Notes: generated by a model from the sequence alone, not told the origin. A DNA stretch of 64,000 nt from Streptomyces griseochromogenes (GCF_001542625.1 NZ_CP016279.1:9858001-9922000); one strand, 5' to 3'; shown: positions 1 to 8,081, numbered from the stretch's first letter. Translations and numbers: made by a program.

Positions 1-252
1 GGCGTTGGCGAGGGCTTCCAGATCGTCTCCGCTGGGCCGGGCGGGAGCGGAGCCGTCGAGGAGGCGGACGACCTCCCAGCCGCGCGGGGCGGTGAGGCGC
101 TCGGAGTGCTCGGCGCACAGGTCGTAGCAGTGGGGTTCGGCGTAGGTGGCGAGCGGGCCGAGGACCGCGGTCGAGTCGGCGTAGACGTACGTCAGCGTCG
201 CGACGGCGGGTCGGCCGCAAGCGGTGCGCGAACAGCGACGTACAGGGCTCAC
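1..252 (-). CDS. DUF3499 family protein (C-terminus beyond window)
   Basis: Eighty-four codons are visible from a GTG start at 252 to the window edge with no stop, so the gene is cut off. The product begins SPVRRCSRTACGRPAV and continues with conserved patches YVYADSTAVLGPL and CYDLCAEHSERL. The two Cys groups (CSRTAC and CYDLC) look like a small treble-clef or zinc-ribbon fold, as expected for the actinobacterial DUF3499 family, whose function is unknown to me. It is transcribed away from the zincin-like gene at 606. The start was chosen because it gives the conserved N-terminus; no strong ribosome-binding site is visible. Confidence 0.75.
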   Translation of the reverse strand, partial: MSPVRRCSRTACGRPAVATLTYVYADSTAVLGPLATYAEPHCYDLCAEHSERLTAPRGWEVVRLLDGSAPARPSGDDLEALANA

Positions 253-605
253 GACGTTGGACGGTACCGCACTCTTGAGCGGGCCGCGACGACTCTCCAC
301 CAGGTCACTCCACCGTGTCGCCCTGTGAAACACCCCACACACCCTCCTGAACACGCCTTGCTGACCTGCGAGGACGGGTTTGCGCCAGGTCTGGTGCGAG
401 GCTGCGTATGGTCATGAGTCGGTACAAACAACGTCAATTGCCTTGAGTTTGGCGGTCTTGGAGGGTTACGGAAACGAGCCAGACCTTGGCCGGAACGGTC
501 AACCTGCGACACGGGGCAATCAGTGGCCGGTTGCCGTGCGCTCGGCGCCGGGTTGGCGTGTGGGGCCGGGCGGGCGGAGCGCGCGGGGACTACGCTTCAC
601 CAGTG
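253..605. other. Divergent intergenic region, no gene found
   Basis: This 353-bp stretch separates the divergent DUF3499 and zincin-like genes and must hold both promoters. It is richer in A and T than its surroundings around 410-450. I see TTG-type -35 candidates on both strands, but no pair with a convincing -10 and spacing, and no ORF here has typical Streptomyces codon bias. Confidence 0.4.
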
Positions 606-1058
606 ATGGACAACCGTGTATCGCCCCGTGCCACCGGCCCCGGGCCCCGTCGCCGTGATCGTCACGGGCGGGGCATGCGGGGGCCGATCGCACCGCCGCA
701 GGTGCCGCTGGCGGCCAGCCGTGCCGAGGTGTTCGCGGACCTGGTGCAGGACTCCGTGGAGCGTCTTGAGCGGCGGTGGCCGCAGCTGGCCGACGTCGAC
801 TTCCTGGTGCTCGAGGTGCCTCGGCTGGAGGGGCGGGGTGCGGAGGGGTGGAGCGACGAAGCGGTGCCACTGGGTGGGATCGTCCCGGCGCGTGAGGGGC
901 GGCGGGCGCGGGTCGTGGTGTACCGGCGGCCGGTGGAGATCCGGACCAAGGGGCGGGACGAGCGGGCCGCGCTGGTGCACGAGGTGGTGGTGGAGCAGGT
1001 GGCCGAGTTGCTGGGGCTGACTCCGGAGACCGTGGATCCTCGGTACGGGGAGGAATAG
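606..1058 (+). CDS. Zincin-like metallopeptidase family protein, degenerate zinc motif
   Basis: A 150-residue protein of the short zincin-like family (PF06262-type) found across actinobacteria. Conserved family segments are FADLVQDSVERLERRWPQ and DFLVLEVPRL, with a C-terminal helix where the HExxH zinc site should lie. Here that site reads HEVVVEQVAELLG starting at H125. The first His and Glu are present but the fifth residue is Val129, so the second zinc ligand is absent. The protein may therefore be a non-catalytic relative. ATG 606 is used; GTG 603 is in frame immediately upstream and neither has a strong ribosome-binding site. It is a single gene, convergent with DUF5719 across a hairpin. 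Confidence 0.75.
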   Translation: MDNRVSPRATGPGPRRRDRHGRGMRGPIAPPQVPLAASRAEVFADLVQDSVERLERRWPQLADVDFLVLEVPRLEGRGAEGWSDEAVPLGGIVPAREGRRARVVVYRRPVEIRTKGRDERAALVHEVVVEQVAELLGLTPETVDPRYGEE

Positions 1059-1134
1059 GGCGGCGGTACGGGGCTGCGTGGTTGCCCCGTGCTGCGGCTG
1101 GCGGGGGTGGGCTTCACTTGTCTGCGCTTGCGGG

Positions 1135-1178
1135 GTGCCTCCCCCCCCCCAGGCCCTCGATGCGCTGGGGGAGAGGCA
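1135..1178. terminator. Hairpin between convergent genes
   Basis: GTGCCTCCCC pairs with GGGGAGAGGCAC, with one mismatch, around a loop of about 20 nt. It lies between the stop of the zincin-like gene (1058) and the stop of the DUF5719 gene (1215). It resembles the G/C-tract hairpin elements dispersed in Streptomyces intergenic DNA and probably terminates both transcripts. Confidence 0.6.
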
Positions 1179-1214
1179 CGGCGGCCCGCAGCCGCGTGGC
1201 CAGGACGCCTCTCG

Positions 1215-2726
1215 CTACTGCTGGAGTATCGACAAGTCCTCGTCCGCCCGCGGTACCGCGACCAGGCCGCGGTCGCTGGGGAGGGTCTGGACGGTGAAGC
1301 CGGGGACACCGGACTCGGTGGCCGAGAGGGTGCGGGAGGCGTAGACCGGGGCGCCGGAGACGGGCTCCACCGTGAGGGCGTACGTGCCCTTCACGCCCGC
1401 GGGGACGGGGGCGTCGACGTTCTGGGTGGTGCCCGACTTGATCGTGTAGGTCTTCGACACGGGACTGCCGCCCTCGCTGCCCGCCGAGGCGGTGACCTTG
1501 ACCGTGGCGGTGCCGGTGGGCGCGGTCAGGGAGAGGGTCGTGGACCTGCCGCTGTTGTCGGCCGAGGTCGCGCGCGTGCCGACCGGGGCCGTGGCCGGGA
1601 TGAACGCCGTCTCCTGTTTGCTTCCCCTGCCCCGGATCACGCGCAGCGCCGCCACGACCGGGACCGACTGGTCGGTGGGCGTGAGCACCAGGGAGCCCGC
1701 CTCGCCGCGGGTGACGTCGTGGAGGTCGACCGCGGTCGTCATACCGGACTTGACGTGCAGCGTCTCGTTGCCGGCCGGGGTGATCAGGCCGCCCGGCGAG
1801 GCCAGGCGGATCTTCAGGTCCGCGTCGGCGTCGCCGGGCGTGAAGGCGATCAGGCGGACGTCGGTGGCGTCCTTCGGGATGCCGGGCAGGACCAGGCTGC
1901 CGGCCGGGTCGGCGGCCGCGGCCAGCCAGTCGCCGCCCACCTTGTCGTCCAGGGCCTGCACGGCCGCACCCACCCGTCCGCTGCGCACGCTGATGTGCAC
2001 GGTCAGGTCGCTCTGCCGTTCGTCGGTGAGCGTGGAGAGCAGGATCGGCTCGCTGGCGTGCGGCTGGATGGTGAAGCCGTCCGCCACCGAGGACTTGATC
2101 GCGCCGTCCTTGCCGTACAGCTCGATGTCGACGACGGCGGCGGAGTCGTCCGGGTTGGTCAGGTGCACATAATCGGTGCGGTCGGCGGCCGTGCTGGCGC
2201 CCGGGAACCAGAACTCGGTGTCGGCGGCGGAGCAGTTGACACCCTGGAGGCCGCGGCCGGTGCCCGCGGCGACCTCGGTGGTCTCCTGGACGGTCCAGCC
2301 GGGGGCGAACTTCCCGTCGGCGGTGCCGACGAGCGCGGGCGCGTCCGCACCGGAGGTGTCGCCGGTGACCGGCGTGCCGGGCTCCTTCGGGGTGAGGACC
2401 GGCTTGTCCGCCTTCTTCTGGGAGCCCTTGCCGCCCTTCTTGGTGTCACCGGCACCGTCCGCCGACTGCTCGGCGGCCGCCTGGAGTTGAGCCTTGCCGT
2501 CGCTCGCCGCGCCCTTGGTGACGGGCGTGAACGATGTGTACGACGTGTCGGCGATGTCGGAGATGCTCGGCGCGGGGCACAGCAGGCTGGTGCGCTCGAC
2601 CGGCAGCTCGGCCGCCGCCTTCGCGGGGCCCGCACCGGACGCGGAGGGCGTGTCGAGCGCGGCGAACGCGGTGACGGCGGCCAGCGCGGTGGTGCCGGCG
2701 ATCAGGGACAGGGTGGTGCGGTTCAC
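1215..2726 (-). CDS. DUF5719 family exported protein
   Basis: A 503-residue protein with an N-terminal hydrophobic signal (NRTTLSLIAGTTALAAVTAFAAL) and then a long Ala/Thr/Ser/Val-rich extracellular part with beta-sandwich character. A charged, Lys-rich linker lies around residues 85-110. No catalytic motif is visible. The GTG start overlaps the stop of the upstream glycosyltransferase gene by 4 bp (GTGA at 2723-2726), so the two are translationally coupled. This pairing suggests an extracytoplasmic partner for the membrane glycosyltransferase, but that role is inferred only from the coupling. Family function is unknown. Confidence 0.75.
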   Translation of the reverse strand: MNRTTLSLIAGTTALAAVTAFAALDTPSASGAGPAKAAAELPVERTSLLCPAPSISDIADTSYTSFTPVTKGAASDGKAQLQAAAEQSADGAGDTKKGGKGSQKKADKPVLTPKEPGTPVTGDTSGADAPALVGTADGKFAPGWTVQETTEVAAGTGRGLQGVNCSAADTEFWFPGASTAADRTDYVHLTNPDDSAAVVDIELYGKDGAIKSSVADGFTIQPHASEPILLSTLTDERQSDLTVHISVRSGRVGAAVQALDDKVGGDWLAAAADPAGSLVLPGIPKDATDVRLIAFTPGDADADLKIRLASPGGLITPAGNETLHVKSGMTTAVDLHDVTRGEAGSLVLTPTDQSVPVVAALRVIRGRGSKQETAFIPATAPVGTRATSADNSGRSTTLSLTAPTGTATVKVTASAGSEGGSPVSKTYTIKSGTTQNVDAPVPAGVKGTYALTVEPVSGAPVYASRTLSATESGVPGFTVQTLPSDRGLVAVPRADEDLSILQQ

Positions 2727-5700
2727 TGCTGGCTCCCGTCGGGGCGCTCACTGCCGGTGCCGTGGGGGTGCTGGGCCGGGTCGTACGCCGGGTCGTAGCC
2801 CTGCTGGTAGGCCGTCGGGTCGTACGGCAGCTGGTCGGCCGTACCGCCGTAGGCGTAGGGGTCGTACTGGGCGTTCTGGTAGGGGTCCGGCTGGTAGGCC
2901 TGCTGGTCGTAGCCGCCGGCCGGGTACTGGCCGGTGCCCTGGTACTGGTCCGATCCGTACCCGGTGTATTCGGCGCCCTGGTAGGGGGCGGCGTCCCAGT
3001 CGGCGTACTGCTGCTGGTGCGGGATGGCGACCGGGGTCTCCTGCGCGAGCGGCGGCACGGCGGGCTGCTCCTGGTCGGCCGGTTCCTCGGCCTGGGCGCG
3101 CAGGCGGCGGGCGCGGCGGCCCTCGCCCGCCGCGGTGGCCTCGGCGGGCTGCGGCTGCTCCTCGGGGAGGTCGTCGTCGATGTCGCGGCGTCGGCCCGGC
3201 AGGGCGAGGACGACGAGGACGACGGCGAGCGCGCCCTGGGCCCACAGCCAGCCGGTGCGGGCGACCGGGGTCTCGTAGGTGACGTCGAGCCTGCCGCCGG
3301 CCGAGGGCAGCTGGAAGCCCTGGGCCCAGCCGTCGACCGTGGTGCGGGTCAGCGGCTTGCCGTCGAGCGTGGCCGTCCAGCCGCCGGCGGCGGCGTCGGC
3401 CAGGCGCAGGACGCGGCCGCCCGAGCCGGAGGGGACGGTGGTGTGGATCTCCACCGGTCCTGCGGCGACGGACTGGACCGTGCCGGAGCCGCCGCCCGCG
3501 GGCACGATGGTGGCGCGGGAGACCTGCTGGTCGACGCGCCACAGGGCGCTGCCGTCCTGCTGGCTGAGCCGGGACAGGCCGGGCGTGGCGTCCAGGACGC
3601 GGGTGATCGCGCGGGGCGCACCCTTGTGGACGAGCACGTAGCGCACGGCGAAGCCGCCGAGTTGGCCGGCCTGGTCGGCGCCGGAGCCCGCGACGAGGTT
3701 GGCGACGACCTTGTCGAGCTTCGCGTTCTCACCGTCGGCGGCGGCCAGTTCGGCGTCGCCCATGCGGGCGCCGGAGCCGCGGACGAGGGTGTAGCGCACG
3801 CGTGCGGTGGAGTCGCTGTCCAGGATCAGGGTGCGGGCCTGGTCGCGGGTGGTGGCGTCCTCCGCGACGAACGCGGGGACCTGTGCCGGGTCGCGGCGCT
3901 CCAGCGGGCCGTCGGCGCCGCGGATCATCCAGCCGGCGGCGACGAGCAGCGGGCCCGCGGCCGAGGCGAAGGCGATCAGGGCCGCGACGGGCTGGCGCCA
4001 GCCGAAGCTCTGCTCGGCCACGCGCGCGCGTGCTCCGTCGGCGCCGAGCGCGGCGGCGGCCAGCAGGGCGATGCCGTAGACGAGGGTGGCCGGTCCGGCC
4101 CAGGTGGACCTGTTGGACAGGACGGCGAAGACGAGGCCCACCAGGGCGGCCGCCCATGCGGTCCGGATTCCCAGCTGACGCTCGGAGCGCAGGAGTGCGG
4201 CCAGCGCGGCGAGGACGATGCCGATGAGCATCAGGCCGTGCATGGTGCCGGGGCCGCCGGGGCTGGCGCCGAGCAGGTCGACGGCGGAGGCCGTCGAGGA
4301 GCCGTAGTCCAGACCGGCCTCCTGGAAGAAGCCGAAGGGCAGCAGCGTCAGCGACCAGGGGGCGAGGACCAGTAGCGGGGTGCCCAGCTGGACGAGGAAG
4401 CGCAGGGCGTGGGCGACCAGGTCGCGGCGGCGCAGCGCCAGCACGCCGAGGCCGAGGACCAGGGCGATGGGCCACACGATCGGCGTGAAGGCGGTCGTGA
4501 TGGTCAGCAGCAGGGCGTAGGCCCAGGTGGCGCGCCAACTGCCGCGTGCCCCGGAGGCGTTGCCGAGGCCGCCGGCGGCGATGCCCGCGCGCGCGATGAG
4601 CGGGAGCAGCACGGCGAGGACGGCGGTGCCGACGCGGCCGCCGGCCAGGGCGCCGGTGGCGGCGGGCAGGAAGGCGTAGGCGATCGCGGCCCAGGCGCGC
4701 AGCAGTCGGGAGGTGATCAGCGGCCGGGAGGCGAAGTAGGCGGTGAAGCCGGCCAGCGGGACCGAGCAGACCAGCAGGACGGTGACCGCGAGCCCGGTGG
4801 AGCCGAACAGGATCGAGGCGAGGGTCGCGACGACGGCGAGGTAGGGAGGGGCGGACGGGGTGCCGCCCGCGCCCACCGGATGCCAGGCGTCCGCGAAGCG
4901 CGACCAGAGTTCGCCGGCGCCGGCCGGGGCGGGCAGCAGCGCGCCGCCGGCCAGGGCGCCGCCGCTGAGCAGGGCGCGGCAGGCGGTGAGCGCGACCAGG
5001 AGCAGGGCCAGGAAGAGTACGGGGCCGGGCTTGCGGGCGATCCGCTTGAGCCGGGCGAACTGCTCGACCTCCAGGAACTCGGCGTCGTCGCCGCCGGGCC
5101 CGGACTCCACGGCGCCGCCGTGCCGGCCGGCCGAGGAGGTGTCGGGGTCGGAGCCGCCGGAGAAGTTGCCCGCGATCTGTTCCACGGTGGCGCGGACGGT
5201 CGCGCCGGGCGGCGGGAAGAGCTGGCGCAGTTCGCCCTTGTCGATCTGCGAGGGGCCGCGGCGGCGCCGTCCGGCGAGGATCCGCTCGGGCCGCAGCAGG
5301 GTGCCCAGCAGGCCGCGGATCTCGTCGACGGCCTGGCCGGGGACCTTGCCGACGAGGTAGGCGACGGTCCTCAGGAGGGTGCCGAGGACGAGCCGCAGCA
5401 GCACCCAGGGCAGCACGGCGGCACGGGTGTTGACGAGGAGGGTGTAGACGGCGCCGGCCTTGTCGACCTTGTGCGGGGAGGCGGCGGTGCGGCCCACGCA
5501 GTCGACGGTGCGGCGCTCGCGGGAGGCGGCCTCGGCGTGCCGCACGACGGCCTCGGGGGCGATGAGGACGCGGTGGCCGGCCGCGTGGGCGCGCCAGCAC
5601 AGGTCGGCGTCGTCGCGCATCAGGGGCAGCCGGCGGTCGAATCCGCCGAGCTGCTCGAAGACGTCGCGGCGGACGAGCATGCCGGCGGTGGAGACGGACA

Positions 5701-6364
5701 GCACGGTGCGGACGTGATCGTGCTGGCCCTGGTCCTGTTCACGGCGGTCCAGGCCGGTCCAGCGGCGGCCGGAGTTGGCGATGGAGACGCCGACCTCCAG
5801 CAGCTGCCGGCGGTCGTACCAGCCGCGCAGCTTGGGACCGACGACCGCCACGTCGTCGCGGCCCAGTTCGATCTCGTTCTCGACGACCCGCAGCAGCTGG
5901 GCGAGGGCGTCCGGCTCGGGGGCGCAGTCGTCGTGCAGCAGCCACAGCCACTGGACGGGCTCACCGTGCGGCAGCTCGGGCATGTCGTAGGCGTCGTCGC
6001 GCCATGAGCGCGTGACCGGGTCCCAGCCGCTGGGTCGCTTCAGGTACGGCAGTTCGTCCGGGGTCAGGACGGGCGCGGTGCGGCTCGCCTCCTCGACGGC
6101 CTGGCCGAAGCCGGTGCGCCGGGCGAGGTGCAGCACGCGGTCGTCGCCGAGGGCCTCGGTGACCAGCTGGGCGGAGGCGTCCGCGCTGCCGGTGTCGGCC
6201 GCCACCGCGTACTGGACGGGGCGCTCCTGGCCGAGCAGCCCGGCGAGCGCGTCGGGCAGCCAGCGGGCGCCGTCGTGGGAGACGAGGACCGCGGTCACCA
6301 CATGACGCGGGAACTCAGGAGTGGCAGCTCCGTCTTGGGCTGCCGTATGGCTGTGCACGGACAT
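2723..6364 (-). CDS. Large membrane glycosyltransferase, GT2 domain plus multi-TM domain
   Basis: A 1213-residue protein. The first 340 residues or so are a GT-A type family 2 glycosyltransferase (TAVLVSHDGARWLPDAL, the acidic motif LLHDDCAPEPDAL, and later LMRDDADLCWRAHAAGHR). A soluble linker follows. From about residue 440 to 780 there are many hydrophobic segments, then an extracytoplasmic region, one more TM (WLWAQGALAVVLVVLALPG), and a cytoplasmic tail of about 95 residues rich in Tyr, Gln, Asp and Pro. The layout resembles actinobacterial enzymes that build cell-surface glycans on lipid carriers. The acceptor and donor are unknown. ATG 6364 is the first good start; the gene is coupled to DUF5719 downstream. 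Confidence 0.8.
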   Translation of the reverse strand: MSVHSHTAAQDGAATPEFPRHVVTAVLVSHDGARWLPDALAGLLGQERPVQYAVAADTGSADASAQLVTEALGDDRVLHLARRTGFGQAVEEASRTAPVLTPDELPYLKRPSGWDPVTRSWRDDAYDMPELPHGEPVQWLWLLHDDCAPEPDALAQLLRVVENEIELGRDDVAVVGPKLRGWYDRRQLLEVGVSIANSGRRWTGLDRREQDQGQHDHVRTVLSVSTAGMLVRRDVFEQLGGFDRRLPLMRDDADLCWRAHAAGHRVLIAPEAVVRHAEAASRERRTVDCVGRTAASPHKVDKAGAVYTLLVNTRAAVLPWVLLRLVLGTLLRTVAYLVGKVPGQAVDEIRGLLGTLLRPERILAGRRRRGPSQIDKGELRQLFPPPGATVRATVEQIAGNFSGGSDPDTSSAGRHGGAVESGPGGDDAEFLEVEQFARLKRIARKPGPVLFLALLLVALTACRALLSGGALAGGALLPAPAGAGELWSRFADAWHPVGAGGTPSAPPYLAVVATLASILFGSTGLAVTVLLVCSVPLAGFTAYFASRPLITSRLLRAWAAIAYAFLPAATGALAGGRVGTAVLAVLLPLIARAGIAAGGLGNASGARGSWRATWAYALLLTITTAFTPIVWPIALVLGLGVLALRRRDLVAHALRFLVQLGTPLLVLAPWSLTLLPFGFFQEAGLDYGSSTASAVDLLGASPGGPGTMHGLMLIGIVLAALAALLRSERQLGIRTAWAAALVGLVFAVLSNRSTWAGPATLVYGIALLAAAALGADGARARVAEQSFGWRQPVAALIAFASAAGPLLVAAGWMIRGADGPLERRDPAQVPAFVAEDATTRDQARTLILDSDSTARVRYTLVRGSGARMGDAELAAADGENAKLDKVVANLVAGSGADQAGQLGGFAVRYVLVHKGAPRAITRVLDATPGLSRLSQQDGSALWRVDQQVSRATIVPAGGGSGTVQSVAAGPVEIHTTVPSGSGGRVLRLADAAAGGWTATLDGKPLTRTTVDGWAQGFQLPSAGGRLDVTYETPVARTGWLWAQGALAVVLVVLALPGRRRDIDDDLPEEQPQPAEATAAGEGRRARRLRAQAEEPADQEQPAVPPLAQETPVAIPHQQQYADWDAAPYQGAEYTGYGSDQYQGTGQYPAGGYDQQAYQPDPYQNAQYDPYAYGGTADQLPYDPTAYQQGYDPAYDPAQHPHGTGSERPDGSQQ

Positions 6365-6460
6365 CGAGGTACGGGCCCCGGTTCGATGGACTGCGGTGGA
6401 CGCCTGTGCCCCGAGGGGACAGCGGGGCGTCTCGGACGAGCGCCCACACTATCGGCTGGA

Positions 6461-6515
6461 CATGCGAACGGCCCGTCGCCTGTGGATAACCCACCGGCGC
6501 CGGGCCGTTCGCATG
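6461..6515 (-). terminator. 15-bp perfect inverted repeat downstream of whiB
   Basis: CATGCGAACGGCCCG (6461-6475) is repeated inverted and exact as CGGGCCGTTCGCATG (6501-6515) around a 25-nt loop. It lies between the whiB stop (6578) and the start of the glycosyltransferase gene (6364), in the right place to end the whiB transcript. The loop holds TGTGGATAA (6481-6489), the complement of the DnaA-box sequence TTATCCACA. Confidence 0.7.
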
Positions 6516-6577
6516 GTCCGTGTGCGGAATATCGCGCCGTTCGGTAAGACGGCGGCGAGGAAGTGGTCAAAAGCCGG

Positions 6578-6841
6578 TCAGATGGCGGCCTTCTTCAGCC
6601 TGCGGCGCTCGCGTTCGGACAGACCGCCCCAGATGCCGAAACGCTCGTCGTTGGCGAGGGCGTACTCGAGGCACTCGGAGCGGACCTCACAGGCGAGGCA
6701 GACCTTCTTGGCCTCTCTGGTGGAGCCGCCCTTCTCGGGGAAGAAGGACTCGGGGTCGGTCTGGGCGCACAGCGCGCGCTCCTGCCAGCCGAGTTCCTCG
6801 TCCGCGTCGTCGACCAGCAGTTGCTGCACCAGCTCGGTCAT
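6578..6841 (-). CDS. whiB: WhiB-family developmental regulator WhiB
   Basis: An 87-residue protein that matches, as I remember it, the classical Streptomyces WhiB needed for sporulation septation. The four iron-sulfur cluster cysteines are C25, C48, C51 and C57 (pattern CLACEVRSEC for the last three). The GIWGG turn is at 69-73, followed by the basic tail RERRRLKK that contacts DNA. In the known model WhiB works with WhiA to stop growth and start septation. ATG 6841 has GAGGGG six bases upstream. Longer in-frame extension to 6943 lacks coding character. A consensus-like promoter lies at 6914-6943 and an inverted repeat follows the gene, so it is monocistronic. Confidence 0.95.
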   Translation of the reverse strand: MTELVQQLLVDDADEELGWQERALCAQTDPESFFPEKGGSTREAKKVCLACEVRSECLEYALANDERFGIWGGLSERERRRLKKAAI

Positions 6842-6913
6842 GTGCGCCCCTCGTCTGTCTTTCGCGTCCCCGTGCGTAGCCGTTACCGATTTCGGCTGAA
6901 CGACACGAGTGAA

Positions 6914-6943
6914 ATTACAAGTGTGCTGCTCCGGGCGAGTCAA
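6914..6943 (-). promoter_or_regulatory. Putative housekeeping-type whiB promoter
   Basis: On the minus strand TTGACT (complement of 6938-6943) is followed after 18 nt by TGTAAT (complement of 6914-6919). A start near 6907 would give a 5' UTR of about 65 nt for whiB. It resembles sigma-70-type sites; start-site mapping is needed to confirm it. Confidence 0.5.
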
Positions 6944-7223
6944 GCCGAGATCTGCTATTGGGCCCGTTATTCACTCTGCGGAACCAAGGCCGTGCGGAAA
7001 GTGTTCAAATCGCCATAAACCTTGACGCGCAGATGAGACCCGGAGGGGCGGCGCACCCCGTACGGATCTCTGTACGGAGAAGGACGCCCCCGCGTTCGAT
7101 CGCGTTCCGCGGGGCTTGGGCGCTCGGTTGTGCGCCATGTGTCCTGTGATCTAGATGCACAAACCTTTCACCTGACAGATGAACCGGATGAGGTGAAACA
7201 TGTCCCACATTCCGGGCGCCGAG

Positions 7224-7252
7224 TTGACAGTGCCGGTGTGAACCGCTGTCCT
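7224..7252 (+). promoter_or_regulatory. Putative promoter placing a leaderless start at the leader ORF
   Basis: TTGACA (7224-7229), a perfect -35 hexamer, is followed after 17 nt by TGTCCT (7247-7252), a weak -10. The predicted transcription start is about 7259-7260, exactly at the ATG of the Cys-rich leader ORF, so the leader would be translated from a leaderless mRNA. The run AGGGGG directly before the ATG is too close to serve as a normal ribosome-binding site, which fits. Confidence 0.45.
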
Positions 7253-7259
7253 AGGGGGC

Positions 7260-7355
7260 ATGCTCGCGAACTTGGCACTCACCTCGACCCGCACCGCCGG
7301 GTCCCTCGGTGCTGCCCAGGTCCGCTGTAGCTGTTGTTGCTGTTCCAGCTGTTGA
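7260..7355 (+). CDS. Cysteine-rich leader peptide upstream of cysteine dioxygenase
   Basis: A 31-codon ORF beginning MLANLALTSTRTAG and ending RCSCCCCSSC, with six of the last nine residues cysteine (TGT/TGC, including four in a row). It ends 109 nt before the ATG of cysteine dioxygenase. A hairpin (7378-7393) lies between them. Actinobacteria are known to use short, often leaderless, poly-Cys ORFs to sense cysteinyl-tRNA supply ahead of sulfur genes. By analogy this peptide should make translation or transcription of the dioxygenase depend on cysteine level. An in-frame TGA at 7239 fixes ATG 7260 as the first start. The peptide itself probably has no function. Confidence 0.6.
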   Translation: MLANLALTSTRTAGSLGAAQVRCSCCCCSSC

Positions 7356-7377
7356 GCCGACTCGCTCCGGCTGTCGT

Positions 7378-7393
7378 CGGGTCTCATGACCCG
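7378..7393 (+). promoter_or_regulatory. Small hairpin between leader ORF and cysteine dioxygenase
   Basis: CGGGTC-TCAT-GACCCG forms a perfect 6-bp stem 22 nt after the leader stop codon. It could be part of an attenuation or translational-coupling structure whose folding depends on ribosome position in the leader. No U-tract follows, so a simple terminator is unlikely. Confidence 0.35.
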
Positions 7394-7464
7394 GCCGCAC
7401 CCTCCTTCGCAGAACCCTCAGTTCAGGGCACCCCACTCTTCCGCCGAGGAACCACAGCATCCCT

Positions 7465-7971
7465 ATGAACAGCGACAACGACCTCCAGATCGCCGGCGAC
7501 ATCCTCGAAGTCCCGCATCTGCTCCAGCCGCCGCGCGAGCACCCGGCCACCGTCGCCGAATTCGTGGGCCTCGCCCGCGCCGTCGCCGCCGACCGCTCCC
7601 AGTGGGCGCACCTCGTCCGCTACGACGCCACCACCCGCTGGTACCACCGGCTGCGCACCGGCCCCGGCTACGAGGTGTGGCTGCTGTCCTGGGTGCCCGG
7701 ACAGGGCAGCGGACCGCACGACCACGGCCGCTCCTCCGGTGTCCTCACCGTCCTGGAGGGCACGCTGACCGAGCGCACCGAGCGCGGCACGCGCGCGCTC
7801 ACGTTCGGCACCCAGCGGGTGTTCGCGCCGGGGTACGTGCACGAGGTGGTCAACGACACGCTGGAACCGGCCGTGAGCCTGCACGTCTACTACCCGGGCC
7901 TGACCGAGATGCCGATGCACGCCTCCCCGCACTGCGAGGCGCGTTCCGAGCCGCGCGCGGTGACCGCCTGA
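7465..7971 (+). CDS. Cysteine dioxygenase family protein
   Basis: A 168-residue cupin of the type I cysteine dioxygenase family, which oxidises L-cysteine to cysteine sulfinate using a mononuclear Fe(II). The three expected iron ligands are visible as H85, H87 (GPHDHGRS) and H126 (GYVHEV). The segment YEVWLLSWVPGQGSGPHDHG is typical of bacterial members. The length is normal. ATG 7465 follows GAGGAA at a rather long distance. The gene has its own promoter region with a Cys-rich leader ORF, and is followed by tandem 38-bp repeats and then the F420 genes. Confidence 0.85.
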   Translation: MNSDNDLQIAGDILEVPHLLQPPREHPATVAEFVGLARAVAADRSQWAHLVRYDATTRWYHRLRTGPGYEVWLLSWVPGQGSGPHDHGRSSGVLTVLEGTLTERTERGTRALTFGTQRVFAPGYVHEVVNDTLEPAVSLHVYYPGLTEMPMHASPHCEARSEPRAVTA

Positions 7972-8048
7972 GCGGCACCTGGCCATCCGATCGGCGGTCG
8001 ACCGTCTGATCGGCACCTGACCGCCTGACGGTCGCTCGACCGCCTGAC
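7963..8048 (+). repeat. Tandem 38-bp repeat (two and a quarter copies)
   Basis: Unit 1 is 7963-8000 and unit 2 is 8001-8038; unit 3 begins at 8039 and breaks off after about 10 nt. Landmarks that recur exactly 38 nt apart are ACCG(C/T)CTGA, CGGCACCTG and CGGTCG/CGCTCG. The first unit includes the stop codon of cysteine dioxygenase and the array ends 34 nt before fbiA. Confidence 0.65.
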
Positions 8049-8081
8049 ACGTTGTCGTACCCGCCTGCCAGACTTGGGGCC

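Noticed and set aside
6481..6489. A replication origin near the DnaA-box sequence
   Set aside because: Only one box is present and no cluster or AT-rich unwinding element is seen.
7100..7260. Riboswitch in the cysteine dioxygenase leader
   Set aside because: No conserved riboswitch core is recognisable; the Cys-codon ORF is a better explanation.
7386..8009. Plus-strand frame overlapping cysteine dioxygenase
   Set aside because: Arg/Pro/His-rich with no family likeness; the dioxygenase frame shows cupin motifs.
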